From positions 1,116,495-1,157,974 of the forward strand of contig CM012955.1 of assembly GCA_000181795.3 (NCBI GenBank): 41,480 nucleotides of DNA, in the 5' to 3' direction. The notes below the pieces were generated by a model. The model saw only the letters and a list, made by a program, of their open reading frames with translations, searched no databases and had not been told where the DNA came from. The position numbers were made by a program, and so were the translations under genes. This DNA is from Trichinella spiralis. Its lineage: Eukaryota > Nematoda > Enoplea > Trichinellida > Trichinellidae. Below, piece by piece: positions 28,610-39,773 of this stretch (within the stretch, counting starts at the first letter, position 1; every line of letters begins with the position of its first letter).

Positions 28610-29498
28610 TAATGACCATCTTTACAAACCTCGTCTTGGTCGTGCGGTACTTGATTTTCACAATTAGGGACAGTACAAGGAAAACAGTAATGTGCAATAC
28701 TGGACCTTACGTCACGGTGGATGAGCGGCTCATTCCATTCAAGGGCCGTTGTCCATTCCGGCAGTACATGCCGAAAAAGCCAGCAGAGTATGACATCAAA
28801 GTTTGGACACTTTGTGACGCCAAGACTAGCTATGCTTTTGGAACATGCAGATTTGCACCGTGGCATGAGCATCAGGTATTCGTGAGAAAAATCAGGGTAT
28901 GCGTGTGGTGCTAGACATTACAGGCGGGTTCAAAGGGAACAGCATTACTTGTGATAATTTCTTCACTTCTCATGAATTAGCAATGAAGCTATTCAAGAAG
29001 AAGCTCACCATAGTCGATACCATCATGAGAAGCAAGCCGGAACTACCGCAAGGTGTACTGGTATTAAGGGGGCGAGCTGTGCAGTCGTAGAAGTTTGTAC
29101 TCATAAAGGAATGCACAGCAGTACACATTCCCAAAATGCACAGGATAATGCTTCTTCTTAGCGCAATGTACAAGAACGCGTCCTTGAGTACCAGGAAAGA
29201 CTATAAGCCAGAAAGGATTGTCGATTATAAACGCCACAAAAGGTGGTGTGGACAACATGGGTAAAATGATGGCAGCATACACCTGCCAGAGTGTGACAAC
29301 ATCAGTCACGTATACACAAATAACAGCGATTTAATGTGGATACACTACAACCCCAAGTAGAATGCCATCAAAATGTACCAGCATCGCTTGCACCTTGAAG
29401 AAACAGGAAAGGCGCTGATAGGCTCAAGTGAAAGTATTGATAGATTTGCTGTAGGCCTGAATGACACCACTCCGCATGAACATTTATTGAACAATTAG
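28610..29498 (+). pseudogene. Decayed piggyBac transposase, catalytic part
   Basis: piggyBac transposases excise and insert DNA at TTAA using three Asp residues. The frame 28675-28890 reads VTVDERLIPFKGRCPFRQYM, then YDIKVWTLCDAKTSYAFG, the start of the catalytic core with its first Asp. Another frame (28899-29089) has MRVVLDITGGFKGNSITCDN with FFTS, the second Asp, and LTIVDTIMRSKPELPQG. Further on come IPKMHRIMLLLSAMY, PERIVDYK, and in a shifted frame TKGGVDNMGKMMAAYTC, which holds the third Asp. The end reads RLHLEETGKAL and stops at 29496-29498. The N-terminal part is not recognisable. At least three frame changes and several in-frame stops show that it is dead. I did not find TTAA-flanked terminal repeats. 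Its last 70 bases are repeated downstream. Confidence 0.88.
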
Positions 29499-30602
29499 TT
29501 GTCATTACTTTTTATTTCGATTTCAGTAAAATTCTATTTTAAGTTAATTCACGAAAAATTTTTCACGAAAACTGCAAAATTTCATGGGCTACAGATTTGG
29601 TTATTTTTGCGAAAATCGGCGAAAAATTTGTTTTCCAAATTTGGTCTTTTTTTGATTGTAATAATTTTATATTGATAAAAGATTGTATTTACTAGACTAT
29701 CATCCAAAACCAGCCAGCAGGTGTGGAATAAATTGGCTCTAAGTTTGCGAAACTGCCTAACTGAATACATAGAGAAGTCGCCCATCAGTAAATCTCTTTC
29801 AACCGAAGCAGAGACTATGAATTTCTGCACGTGAAATATTTTTGACATCAAATCTGACAAATTTCTACTAATGTATCTTTTTTACGATCAATTGAAGTGA
29901 ATTTTTGAAATAACTGCTTTAAAATGATCATTAATTTCTGCGAATCACAACGTAAGCGTTGTAAGTGTTTACTTTGCTAAAAAGTAAACATTTCATGGAA
30001 TGTGGTGCCCATTACGATCTTTTTTCATTTAATAAACTTCCCATTTATACCAAATGTGTGGCTAATTGAATTCACTTTCGCTATGAAAGAACGATGCAAT
30101 GACGATTTGCATAATTAGCATAATATGTAGTCGCCCAGGGTGAACGTTTATTACAAATGTTATGAAATTAAATAAATTCACAATTCATTTCAAACTATTG
30201 GGCTCATGCATAGTATGTATTCGAATCTGTAGAAGAATCCAGCAGTTTGTACGGTGAAACATATTCCATGCTTCACAGAAACTACGGCATATTGTAAAAT
30301 AATTTTACGATTATTCCAAACAATTATTTGGCAATTATAGGTATGTAAATATTTAATAATCCGCAATTGATGATTTTTTGAGAAATGTAATGAAGTTGCC
30401 GGTTTGAGCAATTGAAATTTATAGAATAAAAACACTGGAATATTGCACGAAAAGAAATTTCTAGTGTAATAATTTTGGTTAATTCTTATCTCTGAATTGT
30501 AATAAATCAAAAATATACAGTGAACAAGCGTGTTAATTTTGAAAGTTTCTGTTCTTTAAATGAAAATCAGGAACAATTTATATTAAAATAATTTTTTTTC
30601 AG
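29428..30602 (+). repeat. Tandem array unit 1, begins with the piggyBac tail
   Basis: The unit starts inside the last codons of the piggyBac relic (SESIDRFAVGLNDTTPHEHL) and runs through about 1.1 kb of noncoding DNA. Unit 2 matches it along its length, including the piggyBac tail, by eye at roughly nine bases in ten. Landmarks are ACGGCATATTGTAAAAT, GGTGCCCATTACGATC and the hairpin at 29966-29990. It is about 110 bases shorter than unit 2 because unit 2 has extra sequence after its tail. Confidence 0.85.
29966..29990. other. Ten-base perfect hairpin, first copy
   Basis: TGTTTACTTT (29966-29975) and AAAGTAAACA (29981-29990) are exact reverse complements around five bases. A smaller stem AACG-TAAG-CGTT lies just before. 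Both are kept in the second array unit. Confidence 0.7.
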
Positions 30603-31890
30603 GTGAAAACATTAATAGTTTTGCTCTAAATATTAATGGCACCATTCCCTATGCACATTTATTTAACTTTTATACTTCATTCCTTTTTATTTCGACTTCT
30701 TTAAAATCTTATTATAAGTTTAACGTTTTTGGTATATCTCAAGAAATACGCAATTAGGTGCTTTGCGGATAATTTTATAGTAGTTATGGAATAATTCTCT
30801 ACCGCTATAAATCAACTTCTTTAATTTTTAAAGAGAAAAAATTTTTCACGAAAATTGCAAAATTTCATGGGCTATAGACTTGGTTGTTTTTGCGAAAATC
30901 GGCGAAAAATTTGTTTTCCAAATTTGGACTTTTTTTTTGATTGTAATAATTTTATATTGATAAAAGATTGTATTTACTAGAGTATCATCCAAAACCAGCC
31001 AGTAGGTGTGGAATAAATTGGCTCTAAGTTTGCGAAACTGCCTAACTGAATACATAGAGAAGTCGCCCATCAGTAAATCTCTTTCAACCGAAGCAGAGAC
31101 TACCTATTTTTGCACGTGAAACATTTTTGACATCAAATCTGACAAATTATTACTAATGTATCATTTTAACGATCAATTGAATTCAATTTTTGAAATAACT
31201 GCTTTTAAATAATTATTAATTTCTGCGAATCAAAACGTAAGCGTTGTAAGTGTTTACTTTGCTAAAAAGTAAACATTTCATGGAATGTGGTGCCCATTAC
31301 GATCTTTTTTCATTTAATAAACTTCCCATTTATACCAAATGTGTGGCTAATTGAATTCACTTTCGCTAAGTAAGAAGGATGCCGTGCTGATTTGCATAAT
31401 TAGCATATTAGTAGTCGCCTAGAGTTGAAATACATTACAAATGCTTTGTAATTAAATAATTTCACAATTCATGTCAAACTGTTGGGCTCATGCATGGTAT
31501 TTCTTCGAATATTTAGAGGTATTCAACAGTTTGGACGGTGAAACTTATTCAACGCTTCACAGAAACTACGGCATATTGTAAAATGATTTTATGATTATTC
31601 CAAACAATTGTGTATCAATTTTAGGTATGTAAGTTTTTAATAATCCGCAATTGATGATTTTTTGAAAAATGTGATAAAGTTTCCGGTTTGAGCATTTGAA
31701 ATTTATAGAATAAAAATACTGGCATATTGCATAAAAATAGCTTTCTAATGTGATAATTTTGGAAAATTTATAACTCTGAATTGTAATAATTCAAAAAACT
31801 CCCGTGAGCAAAGATTTTTAATTTTGAAAGCCTTCTTAACTTAAATGAATATCAAGAACAATTATTGTTAAAATAAATTTCTTTTTTCAG
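30603..31890 (+). repeat. Tandem array unit 2
   Basis: The unit begins after TTTTTTTTCAG with a diverged copy of the piggyBac tail. It then has a segment absent from unit 1 (about 30715-30835), and matches unit 1 again from about 30840. The offset between units is 1283-1288 bases. The hairpin recurs at 31251-31275. No coding frame is kept. Confidence 0.85.
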
Positions 31891-31986
31891 AGGAAAACAT
31901 TGATATTTTTGTTGTTAAAATTAATGACACCATTCTGTATGCTCATTTATTTAACTTTCATTTTTATCCCATTTTATTTCGACTGT
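31891..31986 (+). repeat. Partial third array unit (piggyBac tail only)
   Basis: After CTTTTTTCAG the transposase-tail sequence appears a third time, followed by the TATTTCGACT that also follows it in the other units. The match ends abruptly near 31986. Confidence 0.75.
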
Positions 31987-34900
31987 CGATACGTAGTTAT
32001 TTCGAATTGGCAATGTGTAACTTCTTCGAAACGCAGCTAGCATGCGTGATTTTTTACGAACGTTGCACTTTTGGTATTTGATATGGGTGTGCATTAAAGT
32101 TCAACATTCCTCGGCAATATTTTGGTTTTTTTACACAATCCATTTTTTCTTCATTTTTGGTTTCTTTTGATTAATTCGTAGGATTTTGTTTCAGAACAAG
32201 CTGAAATGGAAATAATTCGTTTAATATACACATTTTCTGTGAATGTGTCTTTATATGATGTCTTATTAAAATGAATTTTGAACTTTATGTTCCTTCAACA
32301 TATATTAATGCCTGAATTTCATAACGTACGCCTTGCATGTCTAAAATTTTTTAAAAAAAGTATCTTTTTATTTGATAGCGTGTAGTTCATCATTCTTTTT
32401 ATTTGATTAGCTACTGATTGATACCAAACTTGACGTTCTTTGTATTCATTTTCTGTTACAACTGTGAAAATGCGCTTTTAATGCAGTAGTTTGCGATAAC
32501 AGTCGTATGAAATTGTAATAGAATCAAATAAGTCAAAAATTGATCGCAACTAAATGTTCCCATCCATGATATTTTCCCCAATCGTTAAAGATATTCACTT
32601 CAAAGTTTAGTAACAGTAATGGAATATTGCTAGGAAAGTGCAGCGAATTATTCATTGCATTTGTTATAATTGAAAGTAGTATTTCCTGAAATAAATGTTC
32701 ATAAATTTTGAATAATATGGAATCGATGATTTTCCTTTGAGAAATTTTGATAAAACAACTGATTTCTAAGTTTGACATTTATGAAAGCAATAAATGCAGT
32801 ATTACATAAAATTTACATTACTATCTCTTCATTTTGACGAATTCTCATTTCAGATGCGCAATTAATCACGTTTCAAAAATTATACGCTTTAAGGATGCAG
32901 TAAGCGATAAAGCAAAGTCAAAAACAAATTTTATTTGGATTAGATGATTTTTTTCGCTCATGCATTTAAACGTTTTGTAATAAATATTTACAATATGGCT
33001 TTCTTTGCATATTTATTTATTTTCTTTCATTTCAATTTATGAAGAACACCAAGTCTTCAAATCAACAGTCGAAAATATATTGATCTACGTTGTATAATAT
33101 TACATAGAGGTTGAATAAAAAATTAATAACTTTTATAATTAGCAAAATGTTCGATTGTGATGATGTCATTACGATATTAGAACTAATCGTACAGTGATTT
33201 CACCTAGGGCCATGTCATATTCTAATTTTTTGCATTTGACCCTGAACAAACTTGAAGAATGTCATATTAATGATTATTTAGTTTTTCAGTGTGTAGAACA
33301 GCAGTCAAGAAGCGCGTTCAGCTCTTCTCTTCAATACCATCTTCAATTTCAAAGTAAGTGATCTTTCATTCCTTGGCTTCTGTTCTGTTCAAATATGCTT
33401 CACATCAAACAACCTGTTAATTACAAATGGAGTGTGAACAGTATAGTGCAAAATGAATGTACTATTGAATCTAAGAGAAATTTTCTGAATAATTGATGAA
33501 CCAATCCATTATCCAACATTTTGTCCAACAGTACCAAGTTTTCTGTGCAGCTTCATTGAACTCCCCAGCTTAGCTTCTTTCCTAAGGTGGGTTACTGAGA
33601 TCTCACCACCGTATTAGTAATGGTCACGTAACCGGTGGGATTTTTTCTCTGGTTTCAAACATAACTGATGCTTCTTCTGTATTGTCGAATTTCAACTTTT
33701 TCACTTCATTATATTTATTTTATCTTAGCGTACCGTGCAACAATTGCGCAATGAATGGCCTGTAGCGTTGTCACATTTCTAGGTTTTGATATATTTTGAA
33801 TTTTAACTATGATGGAGAATGTTGCGAAAGTTAAAAATTTTCTACATTAAAGCATGGTATTCTCTGAAACTGAATACTTTTGTGCAATATTTTGTGTTTT
33901 TTGGAAATGCAGGCTTCCTTTCTTTGTGTGCAATTCCAACTGTTTTAAAAATTGTTGCTTCAGAATTGATCGCAGTGCCACTGAAGTGGTAAATTCTTTA
34001 ACTTTTAATTACAATATCATTTTATTTGCAATAAACCTAAATAAATTCATCCCAGAATTGTTGTTAATATTCATTAATACTTGAGTGTCTAAAAGGTATG
34101 CATTTTAAATGTCTCCTGCGTTTGCTAAACAATCAATTCATGTCGTGGAATGCCCATTATCATCATTATTATTATTTTCAATCTCCATTAATACCTAACA
34201 TGTGCATATATGAATGTTGATTTATTTTGTTGAATGCTTCTGTGCTCCTGCTGGAGATGGACTTTTAATGTAGCAGTTCCCGGGAAGAATAAATTCTGAA
34301 TACACATCAAATAATTGAATAAATGAATTGTTTGAATCTATCGAATGACTTATTGCATTGAATTTATTTGAAACTGTTTTAGCAGTGCCCTGAGAACAGT
34401 CTTACACTAAATGATGGGCATTTGAGAAAATGTCAAGAACAATTCAAATCTTTCTTGCCTCAGGTTTTCCATTAATATTAGGCCGTTACGCTCTTACTAC
34501 ACCAGAGTCAATGTGATATGCTTTTTATATTGTACACCTACTCTTGTACAACTCTTTAAAATGTGCTCTCTGTGGTTAGCAATTCATTATATTAGTGTGA
34601 TATGGCTATTAGTCAAGCAGAGTTTTGAATTTTACTCGCCCAAATCATCTATGATTCAAAAATAAGTTATGTTTCATATGTTATGATTGTAGGACTTCAA
34701 CAATAGGCCATCTGAAAACTAGCGAATTTCTATTTTCTGTTAGTGACATTCATTCTGTGCTTGGATTGATAATTTTTATTAATAAGAATAAAAAATGGAA
34801 TTCCTTTTAGAGATCCTTTAGAGAAAGTATGTAATAAAATTGCATTGTCTATTACTTAACTAGCTCTTCCTCTTTTTTTATAAAGCTATTTCCCGCCTAA

Positions 34901-36328
34901 ATATTTGATGGTAATGTCTAATATTTTGCATGGCGTGCAGTCAGTATCAAGAATAGGAATTTCAATTTTTTTCACAACTAATTGTAGATTCTAATATGCT
35001 ATATGAACTTGATGAAATGAATTTTCATACTATTTGCATTGTTCATCACATTACATGCCTTTAAGCAAAATAGCTTTCATTTTAGCAAACAAATTAATAA
35101 AAGAACACTTTTAATTTATGCTATTACGCTCTTACTCATCAACAATTAGGTTGTTTTCCCAAACCGAACTTTTCGTACTATCATGCAATATTGCAGAATG
35201 TCCCTTTCGTGGTTAGTTAGTTTGTTGGTCACCATAAGAGGAGGTGTGCAAATGTAATCTCACTCTTGCATATCGTCTATAATTTGTAGGTAAGTGATAA
35301 TTCGGCAATGTGCAGATATTCGATGCTTTATTTACTCAATATGACTATAAATTTGGTTTCTCCGCTATTATTACTAACATTGAAATATTCATATGCTTAT
35401 ATTACTTTTGTTTCTTATAGATGCTGCAGACACACAAGTACCACATCAATACAGCCATTACTGGAGCCTGCATAAAGCAACCATTCATCATTTTGTACAT
35501 GCTTGAATTCATTTTAATGTTAAAAGCAAGTAAGTGATTCAATAATTATGTGGTTATCTGTTATGTCATTTGCATGAATATTATCAGATAAACAAATGCG
35601 CAATAGCCATGTTATAGAAAGTAATTGAAGCTGAATAACAGTGCATGGTAATAATATTAAAATTCATGCGATTTGTTTTTAAATTTCTAATTCCTAATTA
35701 TTTTTCGAGAGTAGGAAGTGTTGGAAATGCATACGTAACTTTGACAGAGGAAGAAAGACAACGTGTAAGTAAAAGACATTGTTTTACTTGTGTTTCAATC
35801 ATTTTGAAATTTAGAATTGATTTTGAAAATTTTATGCAACTCTCACTTATGCAAAAAGCCCCTTTCATTGGCAGCGTGTGATAGAAATGCTAATCAAAAA
35901 TAATAGATAATCTGTCGTTCATTAGCAAGCTAACAGTAGCCAGATATCTACGGTCGATGACAACACAAAATAGGGATGTCGTCGAAACGAAGCAGTCATA
36001 TTCGTTTATTCATTTTCACAGAAAAATGCACCGGTTACTTAAAACACTATGATCAGATAGTAACGCTGAAATGAATGCGCTAGGAATCATATAGCGTTTG
36101 GCTGCCGGTTTAATTATGCCATTTGTTCTCAGTAGTGGAAGATACAAAAAAGCTTGCAAAAAGTCACTGCTTGATTTTGACTATTACTAAGTCTTCAGGA
36201 GTCGCAAATGTTTTGGAGTGATTCAAGAGGTCAGTTTGTTTTTATTGTGGTCCTTTAAATGATTTACTGCGCTTAAAACTTTCATCAAGAGAGCTTAAGA
36301 ACCAAAAATACGGCCACCTTTACACGCT
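31987..36328. other. AT-rich stretch, no gene recognised
   Basis: I see no protein family here. Short segments with coding-like composition, such as 35421-35530 (HKYHINTAITGACIKQPFII) and 35710-35765 (GNAYVTLTEEERQRV), could be remnants of the hAT element that follows or of another gene. None has both splice signals and recognisable homology. Confidence 0.5.
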
Positions 36329-37247
36329 TTGTGGAACGAGATGAGCCATCAGTATCGGCCATTAGTAGATTCTTCGCAGCATATTACTGAGTGGAAAGAC
36401 AGCAGCGTTGCTTCGAAAGCAGAGCAGTTACGAGTTGCAGTATGTCGAGGCAGTTTTGTTCTTTCGTTGGCGGTTCTTAGCAAAGTGCTTGCTTTAGCTT
36501 TGCCACTTTCAAAATCTTTCCAAGACTCTTGCCTTGAAGTATTTTCAATGTTGAGACAATGTGAATTCTATAAGAATGGAGGACTAAATCAGAGGAGTGT
36601 TTTCGTGAGATTTGGGAAGCAGCCGAAAAACTGTACGGTGATTTAATACCCCTCCCTCGAAATATATCCAGGCAAATAAACAGATCTATCGATCCAAAAG
36701 AAAACGGAATATTACCCATTGACGGTGTGGAAAACTTTTTTGGAGAACGTTATTCAGTAGTTCCTCGACAAATTGCTTCAACACCGCAATAATGCTATGC
36801 GATTGAATGCCCTTATATGCCTCGATTTCGATCAGTAAGACTTAAGCCCATTAGAAAATTTGATGGTCACCTAGTAAAGCTATATCGACGACCAAAGCGT
36901 GCTACTCAAGTGTGAAATTACACGCTGAAAAGAAATTTGGGAAACGTACATCTTTAACATCATCCAGCTAATTCGCCTGATGCTCTTGCATTGCGCCCAA
37001 GTGATTATTACCCGATCATGTCCTTACTCTTACAGATTTTCGTCACTCACCCAATCGACAGAGCCAGCGCAGAACGAAGCTTTACTGCAGTGAAATATCT
37101 AAAAAGCTATTTCCGGACTTCCATGACAGAAGAACGACTGAACAGACTTGCAGCAATGTGTACATTCATTCTGACATTTCCATTGATAATGACCTTGTAA
37201 TAGAAAAGTTCAGTTTCAAAAGGGATCGAAATGTGTCGTTCATTTGA
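36329..37247 (+). pseudogene. Decayed hAT-superfamily transposase (ZMYM1-like)
   Basis: hAT transposases cut and paste DNA with 8-bp target duplications. Frame 36329-36590 has HITEWKDSSVASKAEQL and SLAVLSKVLALALPLSKSFQ, the insertion-domain region of the DUF4371/ZMYM1 group. A second frame (36592-36792) continues with FREIWEAAEKLYGDLIPLPR and NISRQINR. A third (about 36964-37150) is the C-terminal dimerisation domain: DYYPIMSLLLQIF, ASAERSFTAVKYLKSYFRT, EERLNRLAAM. The expected end, HSDISIDNDLVIEKFSFKRD, lies in a fourth register and stops at 37245-37247. At least three frame changes show that it is dead. The N-terminal zinc finger and the terminal inverted repeats were not found. Confidence 0.85.
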
Positions 37248-37931
37248 AATACAATTAAAATTATCAATTTGAAAGTTATTCTATCACGTGATTGAGATTC
37301 TAATTTTGTTTAAATGAAAAAAACGTCACTAACGGGAAGCCGTGGAAAGGAAGTGAATTTGTGGCGGCTATTGGAAAATTGTATCTGTTAATCAGGTTGA
37401 CCATTTTGTTGGGCTCACGCGGGAATCTGAAGCTTGGCATAAAATCATCGGACGTCTCCTTGTGCGCAAACAAGTACAAAAGGTAAAAATCACAAACATC
37501 ATTAAAATATATCTGAAATTCAGGCATGAATCACAAAGCAATAAATAAAAAGTATATGAAAATCTGCAGGTATTAATCAAACTGATGATAGCCGGATTGG
37601 CTGTACCACAGCTTCAATGTTCTCAGTGAAATAAATACAAGTCTCATTTAACATAAATGTCGTAATTCCATTATAGGAATATATAAAGCAATAAAACAGA
37701 TGAAATGAGGAAAAGTAAAAAAAATATTATAATCCTAAGTTAAAGTATATTTCAAAAATAAAATCACGGAATGATAATTAGTTGATAAATTGAATAATTG
37801 AAAATTGATAATAATTGAAATAATAATTGAAAATACAGTAATATACATTATTTAAATAACCAAATTAATGATAAGAAGGTTACTAAGTAATAAGCAAATG
37901 TTGCACATCCATAGTTATTATTTTATTACAG

Positions 37932-37992
37932 TGTTGTTCGACAAACGGTGGCGGTGCGTAACCAAGGTGCAATTGCAAGATGCTACATTCAG
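37932..37992 (+). other. Orphan exon-like segment
   Basis: The segment is bounded by ATTACAG and GTGAAA and is open in one frame as LFDKRWRCVTKVQLQDATF. Its GC content is well above its flanks. No partner exon could be joined with confidence, and the peptide belongs to no family I recognise. Confidence 0.3.
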
Positions 37993-38829
37993 GTGAAAAT
38001 TTAATACTGAGACTTATTTTCCTGATAAATTGCAATGAATGCATGCATATTTAAATATTTAAGCAATTTTCAATTTGAAGATGCGTAAAACTTGAAATAC
38101 TTTTAAAGCAGAATTCTCAATTGCATAAAGTTGAACATTGAAGGTTGTGAAGAAATCCATATTTCAATTTGCTATTTTAGGTAATCGTCTAGATTTAACT
38201 GGAGAAGACGATAAAATTTTCAGTTTATACTTGCTTATGGCATTCAATTTCACTTTGAACTGAGCAGGTCAAATATCACTAAGCGTATAGTATTATCTAT
38301 TATGCAGGACAGAAAAATACCGTTTTCATACAGAAATCGTTTTCAGTTTAATTTTATTATCACTTTGTATTTTTTTTTCTAAAATTTTCACCATGAGAAC
38401 ATCAGATAAATCAAAATTTTCATCTAGTTAATTTTGCTTGGCATACAGCGCAACTAGTGTGCTCAATCATTGTTTATTTTTTCTTGACATCATGTTCTAA
38501 TTCATATTAGAGTAGCATATCCAACTTACGTAAGCCGGCGTTTACCGCTACGTGCGCAGTGTCTGCCTTTTATGCAAATTGGGCGGTTTGAAAATTAACT
38601 TCGTATTAGCAGAGCGCCAGTTAAATTGACTATGTTGACTAACAGAGGCATCGACAGCAATGTTTGCTCGATCTATTTTTGCTTTAAATACTGAGTAAAG
38701 TGTGTTCTTAGATATAGAGGAATCTTATCTTTTCAAACAAAGGCGTGGTGCAGTTTCAATTTAAATTTGCATTTCAATTTGTTTGCTTTTGAGCTTATGC
38801 GTGACTTGCATAATATTTGTTCAACGAAA

Positions 38830-39104
38830 TGAGGAATACGTTTCATACTTGTTAATCAATAGAAATGAACTTTATGTAAATTTTCCTGAGGCTACTATTA
38901 GTTGCTCTAGAAACTCATTTCAAATGATTGTAGGCGAACGATGTGCGGCGAATAAGCAATGGCGTTTCAATACGATGACAGACGAAGAAGAACAATAAAA
39001 ACGGCTTTGTTTTTTATTTATTATAGCATTATTTCATTAAATTAATTCTTCTATATTTAGATACAGAAGAATTGAAGATGAAAGAAGACATCCAGAAGAC
39101 GAGG
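38830..39104 (+). other. Possible remnant of a small gene, two exon-like pieces
   Basis: The + strand frame ending at 38998 reads NEEYVSYLLINRNELYVNF, then RCAANKQWRFNTMTDEEEQ. In another register an ATG opens MAFQYDDRRRRTIKT. After an intron-like gap, TTTAG precedes 39061-39104, which reads YRRIEDERRHPEDE, and is followed by two GTAAGT donors nine bases apart. The Arg/Asp/Glu-rich character of both pieces suggests a single gene, but no downstream exon is visible. I do not recognise the protein. Confidence 0.25.
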
Positions 39105-39591
39105 GTAAGTTTGGTAAGTATAATTCTTTGAGTTAGGCTAATTAGCTAAAGTTCACTGAGGAGTTCTTGAGTCTGTAATTTATATAAATTCGAGCTGTAA
39201 GTTATCGAGCATTTAATTCAGATGATTGTTAATTAGAGTAACTGAACATAGATCATGAGTATTATTTTAATAAATTTGAGTGGCTTTCCGCATTTGAACG
39301 TTTTCATGTCCCATGCCTTGTCGAGTTGAGTTTAGGGTTCATTTGCGGAAAGTGAAATGGTTGAATAATTTGTCGATCATTTCAAAGGACAATTTTTGAG
39401 CATAGTGAGTTTGTAGCACTGCTATAGTTTGAGTATTAGAATAAGTAAATGCTTGAGAATAGCAGTGCAAGGATAGGAGGAATGTGAGATAGGGTGGTGT
39501 GCAGGAGTTCGACGGGTTACACTGCACGACGCGACCCTAACCGTATCAAATGATCAAAGTCCATATTTTCAAAGCTCACCTCTTCCTCTCC

Positions 39592-39773
39592 CGGTTGCGG
39601 TACCAGAGGCCTGCCGCCTTGCTCGGATCCCAGCAATGGGATCTCAAGCAAGGTTTTTTTTCAGCCCGACCGCCCCCGCGCCGCCCCCCGCCCTCCTGCC
39701 CGTTAACGGGGACTTCCCTCGGCGGAGTCTCCTAGTCCCGTGCTGGCCAGAGACCGGTTTTAAAGAGATGACC
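39592..39773. repeat. Left arm of a GC-rich inverted repeat
   Basis: The 41 bases at 39661-39701 are the exact reverse complement of 41341-41381. Shorter exact blocks flank them: CGGTTGCGGT at 39592 and GAGGCCTGCC at 39606. Beyond 39702 the match continues more loosely to AGATGACC at 39773. This arm has an extra hairpin that the right arm lacks. The composition (CCGCCCC-rich) is far from the AT-rich surroundings, which suggests an inserted element. Confidence 0.85.
39617..39653. other. Two-part hairpin inside the left arm
   Basis: CCTTGCT (39617-39623) pairs with AGCAAGG (39647-39653), and inside it GATCCC (39626-39631) pairs with GGGATC (39638-39643) around AGCAAT. A run of T follows. Stem plus T-run resembles an RNA polymerase III or small-RNA end, but this is only a resemblance. 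Confidence 0.6.

Larger units (their letters stand above)
37248..39591. other. AT-rich stretch with scattered exon-like scraps
   Basis: There is no recognisable gene. One segment (about 37320-37480, + strand) stays open for over 50 codons and ends at GTAAAA. Further scraps are listed separately at 37932 and 38830. A GC-richer island at 38525-38600 contains ATGCAAAT, but I can assign it no role. Confidence 0.45.

Noticed and set aside
39500-39540. Possible tRNA (GTTCGA motif)
   Set aside because: No acceptor, D or anticodon stem of proper spacing can be drawn around it.
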